From positions 781,418 through 845,417 of the forward strand of contig NZ_CP050253.1 in NCBI RefSeq assembly GCF_011745665.1: a stretch of DNA of 64,000 nucleotides, in the 5' to 3' direction. How positions within the stretch are numbered: the first letter of the stretch is position 1; every line of letters begins with the position of its first letter. Positions 55,591 through 64,000 of the stretch are shown one piece after another. The position numbers were made by a program, and so were the translations under genes. Source of the stretch: Zophobihabitans entericus (lineage in GTDB: Bacteria; Pseudomonadota; Gammaproteobacteria; Enterobacterales; Orbaceae). The notes below the pieces were generated by a model. The model was not told where the DNA came from and ran no database searches. It worked only from the letters and a program-made list of their open reading frames with translations.

Positions 55591-56835
55591 GTGTCTAAAC
55601 GCAGAGTTGTTGTAACTGGAATGGGTCTACTATCTCCTGTTGGTAATACTGTTGAATCTACTTGGCAAGCACTGTTAGCCGGACAGAGTGGTATTGAACT
55701 CATCGAACATTTTGATACGACCCCATTTGCTACAAAATTCGCAGGAATGGTCAAAGACTTTAACTGTGAAGACTACAATATTTCTCGTAAAGATGCTCGC
55801 AAAATGGATTATTTTATCCAGTATGGTATTGCAGCAGGCATGCAGGCGATGCAGGATGCGGGAATTGAAGTTACGGAAGAAAATGCAACCCGTATTGGTA
55901 CAGCAATTGGTTCAGGTATTGGTGGTTTAGGTTTAATCGAAGAAAATCATAGTGCACTTGTACATGGTGGTCCTCGTAAAATCAGTCCGTTCTTTGTACC
56001 GTCAACCATTGTGAATATGATTTCTGGTCATCTTTCTATTATTTATGGATTAAGAGGTCCGAGTATTACAATTGCAACAGCTTGTTCATCCGGCGTACAT
56101 AATATTGGTCATGCTGCGCGTATGATTACTTATGGTGATGCTGATGTGATGCTGGCAGGCGGTGGCGAAAAAGCGAGTACTCCACTTGGTATTGGTGGCT
56201 TTGGTGCTGCTCGTGCATTATCAACACGTAATGATGATCCTAAAGGTGCAAGTCGCCCGTGGGATAAAGATCGTGATGGTTTCGTACTTGGTGATGGTGC
56301 CGGTATTATGGTACTTGAAGAGTATGAACACGCTAAAAAACGTGGTGCTAAGATCTACGCCGAAGTTGTTGGCTTTGGTATGAGTAGTGATGCATATCAT
56401 ATGACTTCACCTCCGGAAGACGGGGCAGGTGCTGCACTATCAATGGCAAATGCGATTAAAGACGCAGGTATTACACCGGCAGATGTTGGTTATGTGAATG
56501 CACATGGTACATCAACACCAGCAGGTGATAAGGCTGAAGCTCAGGCAGTTAAATCGGTATTTAAAGAAGATGCTCATAAAGTCATGGTTAGCTCAACTAA
56601 GTCGATGATTGGTCACTTACTTGGTGCGGCAGGTGCTGTAGAGTCAATCTTTACTGTTTTAGCACTACGCGATCAGGTTGTTCCGCCAACGATTAACTTA
56701 GATAACCCGGATGAAGGTTGCGATTTGGACTTTGTTCCACACACAGCGCGTCAGGTAAAAAATATGGAATATGCTCTTTGTAACTCATTTGGTTTTGGTG
56801 GTACAAACGGTTCTGTATTATTTAAGAAAATCTAA
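55591..56835 (+). CDS. fabF: 3-oxoacyl-ACP synthase II
   Basis: FabF elongates acyl-ACP and governs temperature-dependent unsaturated fatty-acid content. The 414-residue product (E. coli 413) starts at GTG 55591 behind an excellent AGGAGGG. The catalytic triad is Cys in [18 protein letters not shown] (about 164), His in [15 protein letters not shown] (about 304) and His in [13 protein letters not shown] (about 341). It closes the fab cluster. Confidence 0.97.
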   Translation: MSKRRVVVTGMGLLSPVGNTVESTWQALLAGQSGIELIEHFDTTPFATKFAGMVKDFNCEDYNISRKDARKMDYFIQYGIAAGMQAMQDAGIEVTEENATRIGTAIGSGIGGLGLIEENHSALVHGGPRKISPFFVPSTIVNMISGHLSIIYGLRGPSITIATACSSGVHNIGHAARMITYGDADVMLAGGGEKASTPLGIGGFGAARALSTRNDDPKGASRPWDKDRDGFVLGDGAGIMVLEEYEHAKKRGAKIYAEVVGFGMSSDAYHMTSPPEDGAGAALSMANAIKDAGITPADVGYVNAHGTSTPAGDKAEAQAVKSVFKEDAHKVMVSSTKSMIGHLLGAAGAVESIFTVLALRDQVVPPTINLDNPDEGCDLDFVPHTARQVKNMEYALCNSFGFGGTNGSVLFKKI

Positions 56836-56854
56836 GTAATTTTAGAAATTTGAG

Positions 56855-56890
56855 AAAAGGATACATAGTGATATGTGTCCTTTTTTGTTT
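56855..56890 (+). terminator. intrinsic terminator after fabF
   Basis: AAAAGGATACATA / TATGTGTCCTTTT (56855-56867 and 56872-56884) form a 13-bp stem with one G-T pair and GTGA loop, continuing into a T-tract. Confidence 0.85.
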
Positions 56891-56904
56891 TTAGGGTATT
56901 AGCA

Positions 56905-57215
56905 AGGTTCTGGGCGGGGCTCACGCCCCGCTTGGCATAATTCCTGGTATTGTTGTTTGTTATTAGCATTGGGAGTGGGGCGGACTGCGCCGCCCTGGCG
57001 CAATATTATTGGTGATGTTGAATAGTCTGTGGGTTTGATGGCCTAGCGCACACCATAGGCGCCCGCTCGAGGGCTCGCTAAGACCTATGGAATACGCTCT
57101 CCATCAAATTCATCGTTCTAAAGAACTGATAGCACGACTACACCGTACAACATACAAAGGCTAATGATTTCACTGCTCTAAGATCTATAAAGCGCGGCTG
57201 TGCCGCGCAACTCAA
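56905..57215. repeat. cluster of GC-rich palindromes and a diverged 60-bp tandem repeat
   Basis: This roughly 310-bp gap between fabF and the next gene holds no gene that I can support but is full of symmetry. Three GC-rich hairpins occur: GCGGGGC-TCAC-GCCCCGC (56914-56931), GGGCGG-ACTGCG-CCGCCC (56978-56995) and GCGCGGC-TGT-GCCGCGC (57192-57208). A nested long stem spans 57034-57108. The blocks at about 57111-57151 and 57171-57211 are diverged copies at exactly 60-bp offset, the first being a G-to-A/C-to-T-rich version of the second. They look like dispersed REP-like elements. GC content is far above the surroundings. Confidence 0.65.
57034..57108. repeat. nested long imperfect hairpin within the repeat cluster
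   Basis: TTTGATGG (57034-57041) pairs with CCATCAAA (57101-57108), AGCG with CGCT, and CCATAGG (57053-57059) with CCTATGG (57084-57090), all around a central CGCTCGAGGGCTCGC. Pairing is in register, so a single 75-nt structured stem can form on either strand. Confidence 0.6.
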
Positions 57216-57237
57216 TGCTGATGTTTAAAGCAACAAA

Positions 57238-57621
57238 TTATTTATCTTTATTTTGATAAAACACCTGCGTTGGCCTCGTTGTTGGTATCTTTACTTGCCA
57301 GTCTTTGTAATTCTCATCAACAGTCTTATCACAAGAAATCTGAATATACCAAAATCGATTTACCGGGTGACCGGCAAGCCTGAACCATTTGGCCTGTAAG
57401 GGGACTGTACATTTTGGAACAACGATTTTAGCATTGGGTTCAGAAGTTACCCAGCTAGTGTTATTTTTAAGATTATATTGATCCATAAATTGCACTGCTT
57501 TTTCATTAATAAATTTTAAGCCGTGAATTGTTTCATTGCCTTCATCCATTTGCGAATAAGTTGGCTGCGAAGCCGTCAAATACAAGGGGAAAAGCAGTAT
57601 CACTAAAGGAAAATATTTCAT
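57238..57621 (-). CDS. small secreted protein of unknown function (127 aa)
   Basis: I do not recognise this family. The product has a clear Sec signal peptide (MKYFPLVILLFPLYLTAS, cleavage around residues 17-19) and a mature part of about 108 residues. Two cysteines (VPKCTVPL and QISCDKT) could form a disulfide in the periplasm. The mature part is mixed in composition with several Trp/Tyr (WFRLAGHPVNRFWYIQ). It is transcribed toward the repeat cluster, away from recC. It has normal low GC, unlike the neighbouring repeats. Confidence 0.65.
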   Translation of the reverse strand: MKYFPLVILLFPLYLTASQPTYSQMDEGNETIHGLKFINEKAVQFMDQYNLKNNTSWVTSEPNAKIVVPKCTVPLQAKWFRLAGHPVNRFWYIQISCDKTVDENYKDWQVKIPTTRPTQVFYQNKDK

Positions 57622-57838
57622 GGGATTCGTCTTATTATTTTATTTTTCTGTATGTATAACCTATTTATCAGGGTAAAACCAGATTAATTTTCTGCTCTTA
57701 CAATATTCTGTTACTGTCAGGAGAGCTCAACAGCTCTTGATTACTCGTTCTACACACCAGACAAGACTAAACTCAGGTGTGCATTCCTTACTGACCTGTT
57801 TTTGGTTATAATCACATCATATTAACCCGGTGCCTTAT

Positions 57839-60800
57839 ATGTTTACTATTTACCACTCTAATCAGCTAGAACTCTTAAAATCACTGACAGCGGCGCTGAT
57901 TGAGCGCGATCCGCTTGAGTCGGTATTTACTAAAGAAGTGGTTCTGGTACAGAGTAAAGGTATGGCGCAATGGTTACAGATACAACTGGCCGAAGAGTTT
58001 GGTATTTCTGCTAATATCGATTTTATCTTACCGGCTAATTTCATCTGGCATACCTACACGTGTGTGTTACCTGACATTCCGGAAAATAACCCATTTGATA
58101 AAGATGCGATGAGCTGGAAGCTCATGCAGATTCTTCCTGAGTTAATTGAACATGCTGAATTCCGGATTTTAAAAAAATATATCTCTAAGGATAATCGGGA
58201 ACGTAAGTTCTATCAGCTGGCAACTCGTATTGCCGATTTATTTGACCAGTATTTAGTCTATCGTCCGGAATGGATTGCAACATGGGAAAAGGGAGAACAT
58301 GTCAGTGGACTCGAGTCTTCTCAGGAATGGCAGGCTCCACTTTGGCAGGCTCTGGTTGAATATAATAAATCTTTAGGGTTACCTCATTCTCATCGGGCTA
58401 ATATTTATCAACGCTTTATTGAGTCTCTGTCCGCCAGTCATTTAGAGGAGTCAATCAGAGCGAAATTACCTAAGCGAATATTTATCTTTGGTATCGCGTC
58501 ACTGCCACCTATGTATTTGCGCTCTCTATACGCGCTCAGTCAACATGTTGAAGTCCATCTGATGTTTACTAATCCTTGTCGTTGGTACTGGGGTGATATC
58601 CCCGATCAGCGATGGCTGAATAAGTTGCTACAAACCCAGTGGCGTCATTATCAGGATAAAACTGAACGTGGGCTGCTCAAAGGAGATATGCAGCAGTTTG
58701 ACTTCTTTATGCCGGTCACTCAATCAAATCCACTCTTAGCCTCATGGGGTAAGCTCGGGCGTGATAACCTGTTTTTATTGCAAGAATTTGAAGACAAAAA
58801 TGATATTGAAGGCTTTGTCGATCCAGGTACGGATACGCTCTTACACGCTTTACAGCAAAATATGTTAGATTTAGATGATAAGAGTGTTGTTGGTCATGAT
58901 GAAAAGTCTTTTAATCAAAGCCAGAAAAAACAGAAAATCCAGCGTCAGGACTTTTCTGTCTCTTTCCACGCCTGCCACAGTGAGCAGCGTGAGGTGGAAG
59001 TTCTGTATGATTATTTATTATCGCTACTTGATTCTCAGCCAGATTTACAACCACGTGAAATTGTTGTGATGGTGGCAGATATTGATCGTTACGCGCCTTA
59101 CATTCAGGCGGTATTTGGTAATGCACCTAAGTCACGTTATCTACCTTATACCATCTCTGACCAGAAGGTTCGTACTGTTCACCCTATTGTGCAGGCGTTT
59201 TTTACCTTACTAAATATTCCACAAAGCCGGTTTACCACCGAAGATCTGTTTGATTTGCTGGAGGTCCCGGCACTAGCTAGCCAATTTGATATTGATGAAA
59301 CGCAGCTAAAACAACTGCGTTATTGGGTGGTTGAGTCTGGTATTCGCTGGGGTCTGGATGATGAGATGATCGAGTCCTTTAATCTGCCAGCAACAGGACA
59401 ACACACCTGGCAGTTTGGCTTAACCAGATTACTGCTTGGTTATGTGATGAAAGGGCAAAATGGTAGCTGGCAAAATATATTACCTTATGATGGTGCGACA
59501 GGCCTTGCTGCTGAGCTGGTTGGTAAATTAGCTGACTTTTTAATGAGCTTAACCTTGTGGCGCAAACGTCTGTCATCAACGTTAACACTGAGTGAATGGC
59601 GACCACTCTGTAATGAACTGCTGGACACCTTTTTTACTCGCGATCAGGAGAGTGAAGTACTACTGATGCTGATAGAACAACAGTGGCAATCTCTGATTGA
59701 TTTAGGTATTGATTCCGGTTACCAGCAACCAATGACAATCACTATTTTGCATGACGCCTTACAGATGAAGCTGGAAAAAACACAGATAGATCAAAGGTTC
59801 CTGGCCGGTAAAATTAGTTTCTGTACCATGATGCCAATGCGTTCAATTCCCTTTAACGTCGTCTGTTTACTCGGGATGAATGATGGCGTGTATCCACGCA
59901 CTTCGGTTCCTTTAGGTTTTGACTTACTGGCACATCATGCGCAGCGCGGTGATCGTAGTCGTCGTGATGATGATCGTTATCTGTTTTTAGAAGCGATTCT
60001 GTCAGCCCAAAGACAGCTTTATATTAGTTATATTGGTCGTTCAATTGAAGATAATAGCGAACGCTATCCTTCGGTCTTAGTTGATGAACTGCGAGAATAT
60101 CTGACTCAAAGTTATGTGCTAAAAGGGGATGAAAAACTCAATATTGATGAGAGCGCAGCGTCATTACTGAAACATTTAACCACACAACATGCCAGAACAC
60201 CATTTAGTGAACAAAATTATCTTAGTGATAAGCAGCATTATCATATTCAAAGCTATGCTGATGAATGGCTGGCTGCTGCACAGTCCCAAGGTCAGCTGCA
60301 GGAGTTTGCTACAGAGATTACGCCAGTCACCATTGAAACAGTAACCGTTGATGAACTAAAACAGTTTTATCGTCATTCTGTCAGAACACTTCTGCAGCAG
60401 CGTTTTAACATCTATTTTGAGCATAGGGAAGAATCTTTGCCGCAAACAGAAGTCTTTGATTTGGATAATCTGGAGCGCTATCAGCTTAATCAGGAACTGC
60501 TGAATAGTTTAATCAAAGATAAAGATCTTAATCAAACATTTGAACAGATTAAAATCGAAGGTCTGCTGCCTTATGGTGTATTTGGTGATTTACTGTTAAA
60601 ACAGCAATATCAGGATATGCAGCAACTTGCTCTGCGCGTGCAGAGTGAAAAGCAGCCGACAGAGACCCAAGAGGTTAATTTAACGATTTATCGTTATCAA
60701 CTACAAGGCTGGCTGAATGATGTGCAGGTTGATGGACTGTTGCGCTGGCGCCCGGGTAATCTCTCTATTTATGATGGTATGGCGCTTTGGATTGAGCATC

Positions 60801-61225
60801 TGATTTATTGCTGTCAGAGTAATAATGTACAAGCAAAAAGCAGAATATATGGCAGAAACGATACACAGTGGTGTTTTGAATTTATTGATTCTGTTATGGC
60901 TAAAACGTATTTGCAGACCTTAATTGATGGTTATCAACAGGGAATGAATCAACCACTGGTGTTACCATTAAAAAGTGCCTGGTCATGGCTAGAAAGCTGC
61001 TTTGATACCAAAAAAGGTGAGGTTGATTTCTCTGAATCAGCTCAGCAAAAAGCACTGGATAAATTTATGCAGAGCTGGCTTGGTCAATATCAGTTTAATG
61101 GCGAGTTTGATGATTACTATCGCCGAGTTACACCGGAACTTACACCAGAATTAATAGAACAAATACTCTCGACGGCACAGAGATATCTGTTACCCGTTAT
61201 GCTGCATCGTCAGGAGGAAGAGTAA
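57839..61225 (+). CDS. recC: Exodeoxyribonuclease V gamma chain RecC
   Basis: RecC is the structural and Chi-scanning subunit of RecBCD, the double-strand-break repair and foreign-DNA degrading enzyme. From ATG 57839 the product is 1128 residues (E. coli 1122) and aligns end to end: MFTIYHSNQLELLKSL, VQSKGMAQWLQIQLAEEFGI, HLMFTNPCRWYWGDIPDQRW, NPLLASWGKLGRDNLFLL, VVMVADIDRYAPYIQAVFG and the MRSIPFNVVCLLGMNDGVYPR to RSRRDDDRYLFLEA helicase-like region. A GTG at 57830 in frame is rejected since the family starts at MxxxYHSN. ptrA, recB and recD do not follow; yjjV does, overlapping by one base. Confidence 0.96.
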   Translation: MFTIYHSNQLELLKSLTAALIERDPLESVFTKEVVLVQSKGMAQWLQIQLAEEFGISANIDFILPANFIWHTYTCVLPDIPENNPFDKDAMSWKLMQILPELIEHAEFRILKKYISKDNRERKFYQLATRIADLFDQYLVYRPEWIATWEKGEHVSGLESSQEWQAPLWQALVEYNKSLGLPHSHRANIYQRFIESLSASHLEESIRAKLPKRIFIFGIASLPPMYLRSLYALSQHVEVHLMFTNPCRWYWGDIPDQRWLNKLLQTQWRHYQDKTERGLLKGDMQQFDFFMPVTQSNPLLASWGKLGRDNLFLLQEFEDKNDIEGFVDPGTDTLLHALQQNMLDLDDKSVVGHDEKSFNQSQKKQKIQRQDFSVSFHACHSEQREVEVLYDYLLSLLDSQPDLQPREIVVMVADIDRYAPYIQAVFGNAPKSRYLPYTISDQKVRTVHPIVQAFFTLLNIPQSRFTTEDLFDLLEVPALASQFDIDETQLKQLRYWVVESGIRWGLDDEMIESFNLPATGQHTWQFGLTRLLLGYVMKGQNGSWQNILPYDGATGLAAELVGKLADFLMSLTLWRKRLSSTLTLSEWRPLCNELLDTFFTRDQESEVLLMLIEQQWQSLIDLGIDSGYQQPMTITILHDALQMKLEKTQIDQRFLAGKISFCTMMPMRSIPFNVVCLLGMNDGVYPRTSVPLGFDLLAHHAQRGDRSRRDDDRYLFLEAILSAQRQLYISYIGRSIEDNSERYPSVLVDELREYLTQSYVLKGDEKLNIDESAASLLKHLTTQHARTPFSEQNYLSDKQHYHIQSYADEWLAAAQSQGQLQEFATEITPVTIETVTVDELKQFYRHSVRTLLQQRFNIYFEHREESLPQTEVFDLDNLERYQLNQELLNSLIKDKDLNQTFEQIKIEGLLPYGVFGDLLLKQQYQDMQQLALRVQSEKQPTETQEVNLTIYRYQLQGWLNDVQVDGLLRWRPGNLSIYDGMALWIEHLIYCCQSNNVQAKSRIYGRNDTQWCFEFIDSVMAKTYLQTLIDGYQQGMNQPLVLPLKSAWSWLESCFDTKKGEVDFSESAQQKALDKFMQSWLGQYQFNGEFDDYYRRVTPELTPELIEQILSTAQRYLLPVMLHRQEEE

Positions 61226-62013
61226 TGTTTATTGATACACATTGCCATTTTGATTTCCCTCCTTTTGTGGAGCAGGCTGATTTAGCTTTACAGCAAGCAG
61301 AACAGGCAGGTTTAAGGGGAATTATTGTACCAACGGTGACAGCTGACCGTTTTGATTTGGTAATGAACCTTTCAAAACAGCATGCTTTACTCTATGCAGC
61401 GATAGGGCTTCATCCTATCTATCATCATCAGCAACAAGACCTTGAGTATTTAGCGATTTTATTAAAAGCAAATCGTGAGAATCCTAAACTGGTCGCATTG
61501 GGTGAAATCGGTCTGGATAATTATGTTACGCAACCTGAACTAAATGAACAATATGAGTATTTCAGGGCACAATTAACTCTGGCTAAAGAATATGAACTTC
61601 CGGCTCTGCTGCATTCCCGCCAGACACATGATTTATTGTATAAAGAGTTAAAGCGGGCGAATTTACCTTGCACTGGTGTAGTACATGGTTTTTCCGGCAG
61701 TCTGGAACAGGCGAAGCAATTTATTCGTCTGGGCTACGCTATTGGAGTGGGGGGTGTCATCACTTATGAGCGAGCCAATAAAACACGTTCAGCCATAGCA
61801 CAGTTGCCTCTAAGTAGCTTGATTTTAGAAACCGATGCACCTGATATGCCGCTATCAGGTTATCAGGGGCAACCAAATAGACCAGAAAGAGTTGCTGAAG
61901 TATTTAACGTTCTTTGTGCACTCAGAGCTGAGTCACCGGACGTTATCAAACAAACTATTTTTGAAAATACTTTGCAGCTATTTCCTCGTCTGAAAGAGAC
62001 TATCTCATATTAA
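61225..62013 (+). CDS. yjjV: TatD-family metal-dependent hydrolase YjjV
   Basis: TatD-family proteins are metal-dependent DNases/hydrolases of the amidohydrolase superfamily. The 262-residue product has metal ligands FIDTHCHFDFPPF (His6, His8), GEIGLDNY (Glu), LHSRQTHD (His), GVVHGFSGS (His) and ILETDAPDMP (Asp). The phrase QGQPNRPERVAEVFNVLC is specific for the YjjV subgroup. The start shares one base with the recC stop (TAATG), so the two are probably co-transcribed, unlike in E. coli. Confidence 0.95.
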   Translation: MFIDTHCHFDFPPFVEQADLALQQAEQAGLRGIIVPTVTADRFDLVMNLSKQHALLYAAIGLHPIYHHQQQDLEYLAILLKANRENPKLVALGEIGLDNYVTQPELNEQYEYFRAQLTLAKEYELPALLHSRQTHDLLYKELKRANLPCTGVVHGFSGSLEQAKQFIRLGYAIGVGGVITYERANKTRSAIAQLPLSSLILETDAPDMPLSGYQGQPNRPERVAEVFNVLCALRAESPDVIKQTIFENTLQLFPRLKETISY

Positions 62014-62266
62014 GAGAAAGATTAAATAACCGACGGTTATATTTTTTTCAAGAAAAACAATTTTACTTATAAGGTAAGTGAAATCAGTTAATCAGGCTTT
62101 CTAATCAGCTGTTTTTTGTTATCATCTGCTCATGCCTTATCTTGTAACGTCTGATTTTATAGTTATCTCTCATTACAACCTAAGTAATTATTTAAGCAAT
62201 GATCCAAACAGCGATCCCAAAAATTTAAACAACAATTAAAGTAACATTTAAAAATAGAGAACGATT

Positions 62267-63190
62267 ATGTTAGCTAAAATCACACGATTATTTCCGTTAT
62301 GGGCAATTTTATTTGCTGCTGTAGCCTATTTTGCACCGGCGACGTTTTCGCCAGTCAGAGCATATACCGCAGAACTCCTGATGTTTGTTATGTTTACTAT
62401 GGGTGTAACGCTCAGTTTTGGCGATTTTAAACGAGTATTTTTACGCCCTAAAGCCGTTATTTTCTGTACTGTACTGCACTATATTTTAATGCCGGTCATC
62501 GCTCTGGTTTTAGCTAAAGTTTTTGCCATGCCAATGGATTTGGTAGTAGGTATGGTACTGGTTGGGAGTGTGGCGAGTGGGACAGCGTCAAACGTGATGA
62601 TCTATCTGGCTCGTGGTGATGTGGCGTTGTCTGTGACGATGTCAGCTGTATCAACGCTGGTTGGTGTGGTGGCAACACCTTTGTTAACACTGCTTTATGT
62701 TGGTACTCAGGTCCATGTTGATGCGATGAGTATGTTTATGTCGATCATCAAAATCGTCTTGATTCCAATTGGTTTAGGTTTAATTATTCACCACTTAGCA
62801 CAAGCACTGGTGAAAAAGATTGAACGTTACTTCCCACTTATTTCTATGCTGTGTGTATTAATTATTATCGGTATTGTAGTAGCAGGTAGCCGTGATCAGC
62901 TGGCTCAGGTTGGCTTTACGGTAATTATTGCTGTAATGTTACACAATATTTTAGGTCTGATTGGTGGTTACTGGGGAGCACGCTTAGTTGGTTTTGATGA
63001 ATCAACTTGTCGTACCATGTCAATTGAAGTAGGAATGCAAAACTCAGCGTTAGCCGCGACACTAGGTTCAACTTACTTCTCTGCTTTAGCTGCACTACCA
63101 GGAGCTATCTTTTCGGTCTGGCACAATATTTCTGGCTCTTTACTGGCAGGTTACTGGCAAGGTAAACCAGTTAAAGATAAAGCCAAATAA
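62267..63190 (+). CDS. panS: Bile acid:sodium symporter family transporter, PanS-like
   Basis: The 307-residue protein has nine or ten membrane segments of the BASS family. Signature stretches are [25 protein letters not shown] (about 38-62), [28 protein letters not shown] (about 103-130), with unwound-helix crossover motifs, and [21 protein letters not shown] (about 251-271). Salmonella PanS takes up ketopantoate and similar acids; the substrate here is assigned by resemblance only. A 250-bp upstream gap shows no other gene. Confidence 0.85.
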   Translation: MLAKITRLFPLWAILFAAVAYFAPATFSPVRAYTAELLMFVMFTMGVTLSFGDFKRVFLRPKAVIFCTVLHYILMPVIALVLAKVFAMPMDLVVGMVLVGSVASGTASNVMIYLARGDVALSVTMSAVSTLVGVVATPLLTLLYVGTQVHVDAMSMFMSIIKIVLIPIGLGLIIHHLAQALVKKIERYFPLISMLCVLIIIGIVVAGSRDQLAQVGFTVIIAVMLHNILGLIGGYWGARLVGFDESTCRTMSIEVGMQNSALAATLGSTYFSALAALPGAIFSVWHNISGSLLAGYWQGKPVKDKAK

Positions 63191-63212
63191 TCTTATGGAT
63201 TACAGTAAATAG

Positions 63213-63254
63213 TGAAAGACCTGTTACGTATTATTCGTAACAGGTCTTTTTATT
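63213..63254 (+). terminator. intrinsic terminator after panS
   Basis: AAAGACCTGTTACG (63215-63228) pairs perfectly with 63236-63249, a 14-bp stem with a 7-nt loop, followed by TTTATTT. Confidence 0.92.
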
Positions 63255-63375
63255 TAAGTACTGAAAGTGTAAGCATTTAAATTAATATTTATTAACTGTC
63301 TATGTACTGAGTAAAGATTGATTTTGCCTGATTCGCTCCTATAATATTTATAACAACTACGCGAATTGAATAATT

Positions 63376-64000
63376 ATGACCAATTCTACCGAAATTACGC
63401 CTGTCATGTATCGCATGATGCCATGGATTGCAGCAATGGCGTTTTTTATGCAAACTCTGGACACGTCGATACTTAATACAGCGTTGCCGTCAATGGCTGT
63501 CTATCTCAACGAATCGCCACTGAATATGCAATCCGCTGTAATCAGCTATGCCTTAACTTTAGCCTTGTTTATTCCGGTCAGTGGTTTTTTAGCTGATCGC
63601 TTTGGTACTCAACGGGTTTTTACCTTCTCAGTATTTTTGTTTACTTTGGGTTCACTATTTTGTGCCTTGTCTAATACTTTATTTATGTTAGATGTCTCAA
63701 GGGTTGTACAGGGGGTTGGCGGGGCAATGATGATGCCAGTTTCCCGTTTAACTTTGATTAAGTCGTTTAAGCGGAGTGAGTTCTTAGCAGCTTTAAATGC
63801 TTCAACCATGCCTGGATTAATTGGGCCCGTGGTTGGACCGGTACTGGGTGGATATCTGGTGGAGGTTGCGACATGGCACTGGATCTTTTTGATTAATATT
63901 CCGATCGGAATCATCGGTATTATCATGGGTATAAAATATATGCCCAATATTAAAGGTAATATCAAACCGTTTGATGGCTTAGGCTTTGGTTTTATTGCAT
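63376..64000 (+). CDS. hsrA: MFS multidrug efflux transporter of the DHA2 group, HsrA-like (partial, C-terminus beyond window)
   Basis: The frame opens at ATG 63376 and is still open at the window end (208 codons). It begins [20 protein letters not shown] and continues [20 protein letters not shown], with [16 protein letters not shown] (the MFS loop 2-3 motif), [30 protein letters not shown] (motif C of drug:H+ antiporters) and [14 protein letters not shown]. The [11 protein letters not shown] start and [11 protein letters not shown] are closest to E. coli HsrA (YieO) rather than MdtD. Five to six of the expected 14 membrane segments are in view. Confidence 0.9.
   Translation, partial: MTNSTEITPVMYRMMPWIAAMAFFMQTLDTSILNTALPSMAVYLNESPLNMQSAVISYALTLALFIPVSGFLADRFGTQRVFTFSVFLFTLGSLFCALSNTLFMLDVSRVVQGVGGAMMMPVSRLTLIKSFKRSEFLAALNASTMPGLIGPVVGPVLGGYLVEVATWHWIFLINIPIGIIGIIMGIKYMPNIKGNIKPFDGLGFGFIA

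Noticed and set aside
56905-57215. CRISPR array or tRNA cluster in the GC-rich gap
   Set aside because: There are only two diverged copies of the 60-bp unit, no regular spacers, and no cloverleaf or CCA end could be drawn.
63609-63965. 118-codon minus-strand frame at the right end
   Set aside because: It is antisense to the HsrA-like transporter, whose motifs are unambiguous in the plus strand.

Overview
The window reads as a stretch of chromosome from a moderately AT-rich gammaproteobacterium that is close to, but distinct from, the classical enteric bacteria. Almost every housekeeping protein aligns by eye, often near full length, with its Escherichia coli counterpart (FabI, RNase E, DksA, ThrABC, DppA-F, GlyA, GlnE, FeoABC, NrdR, RecC). 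Many local gene orders are also the enteric ones: fabI-sapFDCB, dksA-gluQRS, thrLABC, qmcA-nfeD, dppABCDF, prmB-aroC-yfcA, ygiF-glnE, feoABC and yceD-rpmF-plsX-fabHDG-acpP-fabF. The blocks are joined differently from E. coli and some expected members are missing (sapA, pcnB, moaBCDE, mepA, recB/recD). An Orbaceae-like lineage would fit, but that is an inference that I cannot test here.

Layout. 1-6050 (minus strand): a partial TerC/CBS membrane protein, fabI and the sapBCDF ABC transporter without sapA. 6054-9650: rne and a long AT-rich upstream region with a strong inverted repeat. 9560-13500: moaA behind a probable molybdenum-cofactor riboswitch, then gluQRS, dksA, folK and ydfG. 13680-19090: a small unknown gene and the threonine operon with a readable leader peptide and attenuator. 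19240-26510: qmcA-nfeD and dppABCDF. 26520-36720: yajQ, dapD, prmB, aroC, a small membrane ORF, yfcA, glyA, ygiF and glnE. 36850-41550: a Fur-box-controlled feoABC operon, nrdR and ribD.

41730-49524 is the main accessory region. A small PRD protein, a glycine-rich SFCGS protein and three proteins of the DUF4312/DUF4311/DUF4310 families form what looks like an uncharacterised, PTS-like membrane system. It is followed by a COG3964-type amidohydrolase, a DgaE-like PLP ammonia-lyase, a DgaF-like aldolase and an HTH-PRD-PRD-EIIB-EIIA regulator. I read this as uptake and catabolism of an N-acylated or amino sugar acid to pyruvate and a triose phosphate. No classical PTS permease is present. Directly after it (49550-50433) sits a two-gene pair with overlapping stop and start: a membrane-anchored or secreted RNase-A-type toxin like those at CdiA C-termini, and a CdiI-like immunity protein, with no large CdiA.

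50480-56890 is the fatty-acid and phospholipid cluster, started by a near-consensus promoter with a GC-rich discriminator that leaves almost no leader before yceD. 56905-57215 is a cluster of GC-rich palindromes and a 60-bp tandem repeat. 57238-64000 holds a small secreted protein, recC (without recB/recD), yjjV, a PanS-like transporter and the start of an HsrA-like MFS pump cut by the window end. I saw no tRNA, rRNA, CRISPR array, insertion sequence or prophage. All family names come from reading motifs and recalling homologues; no database search was run.
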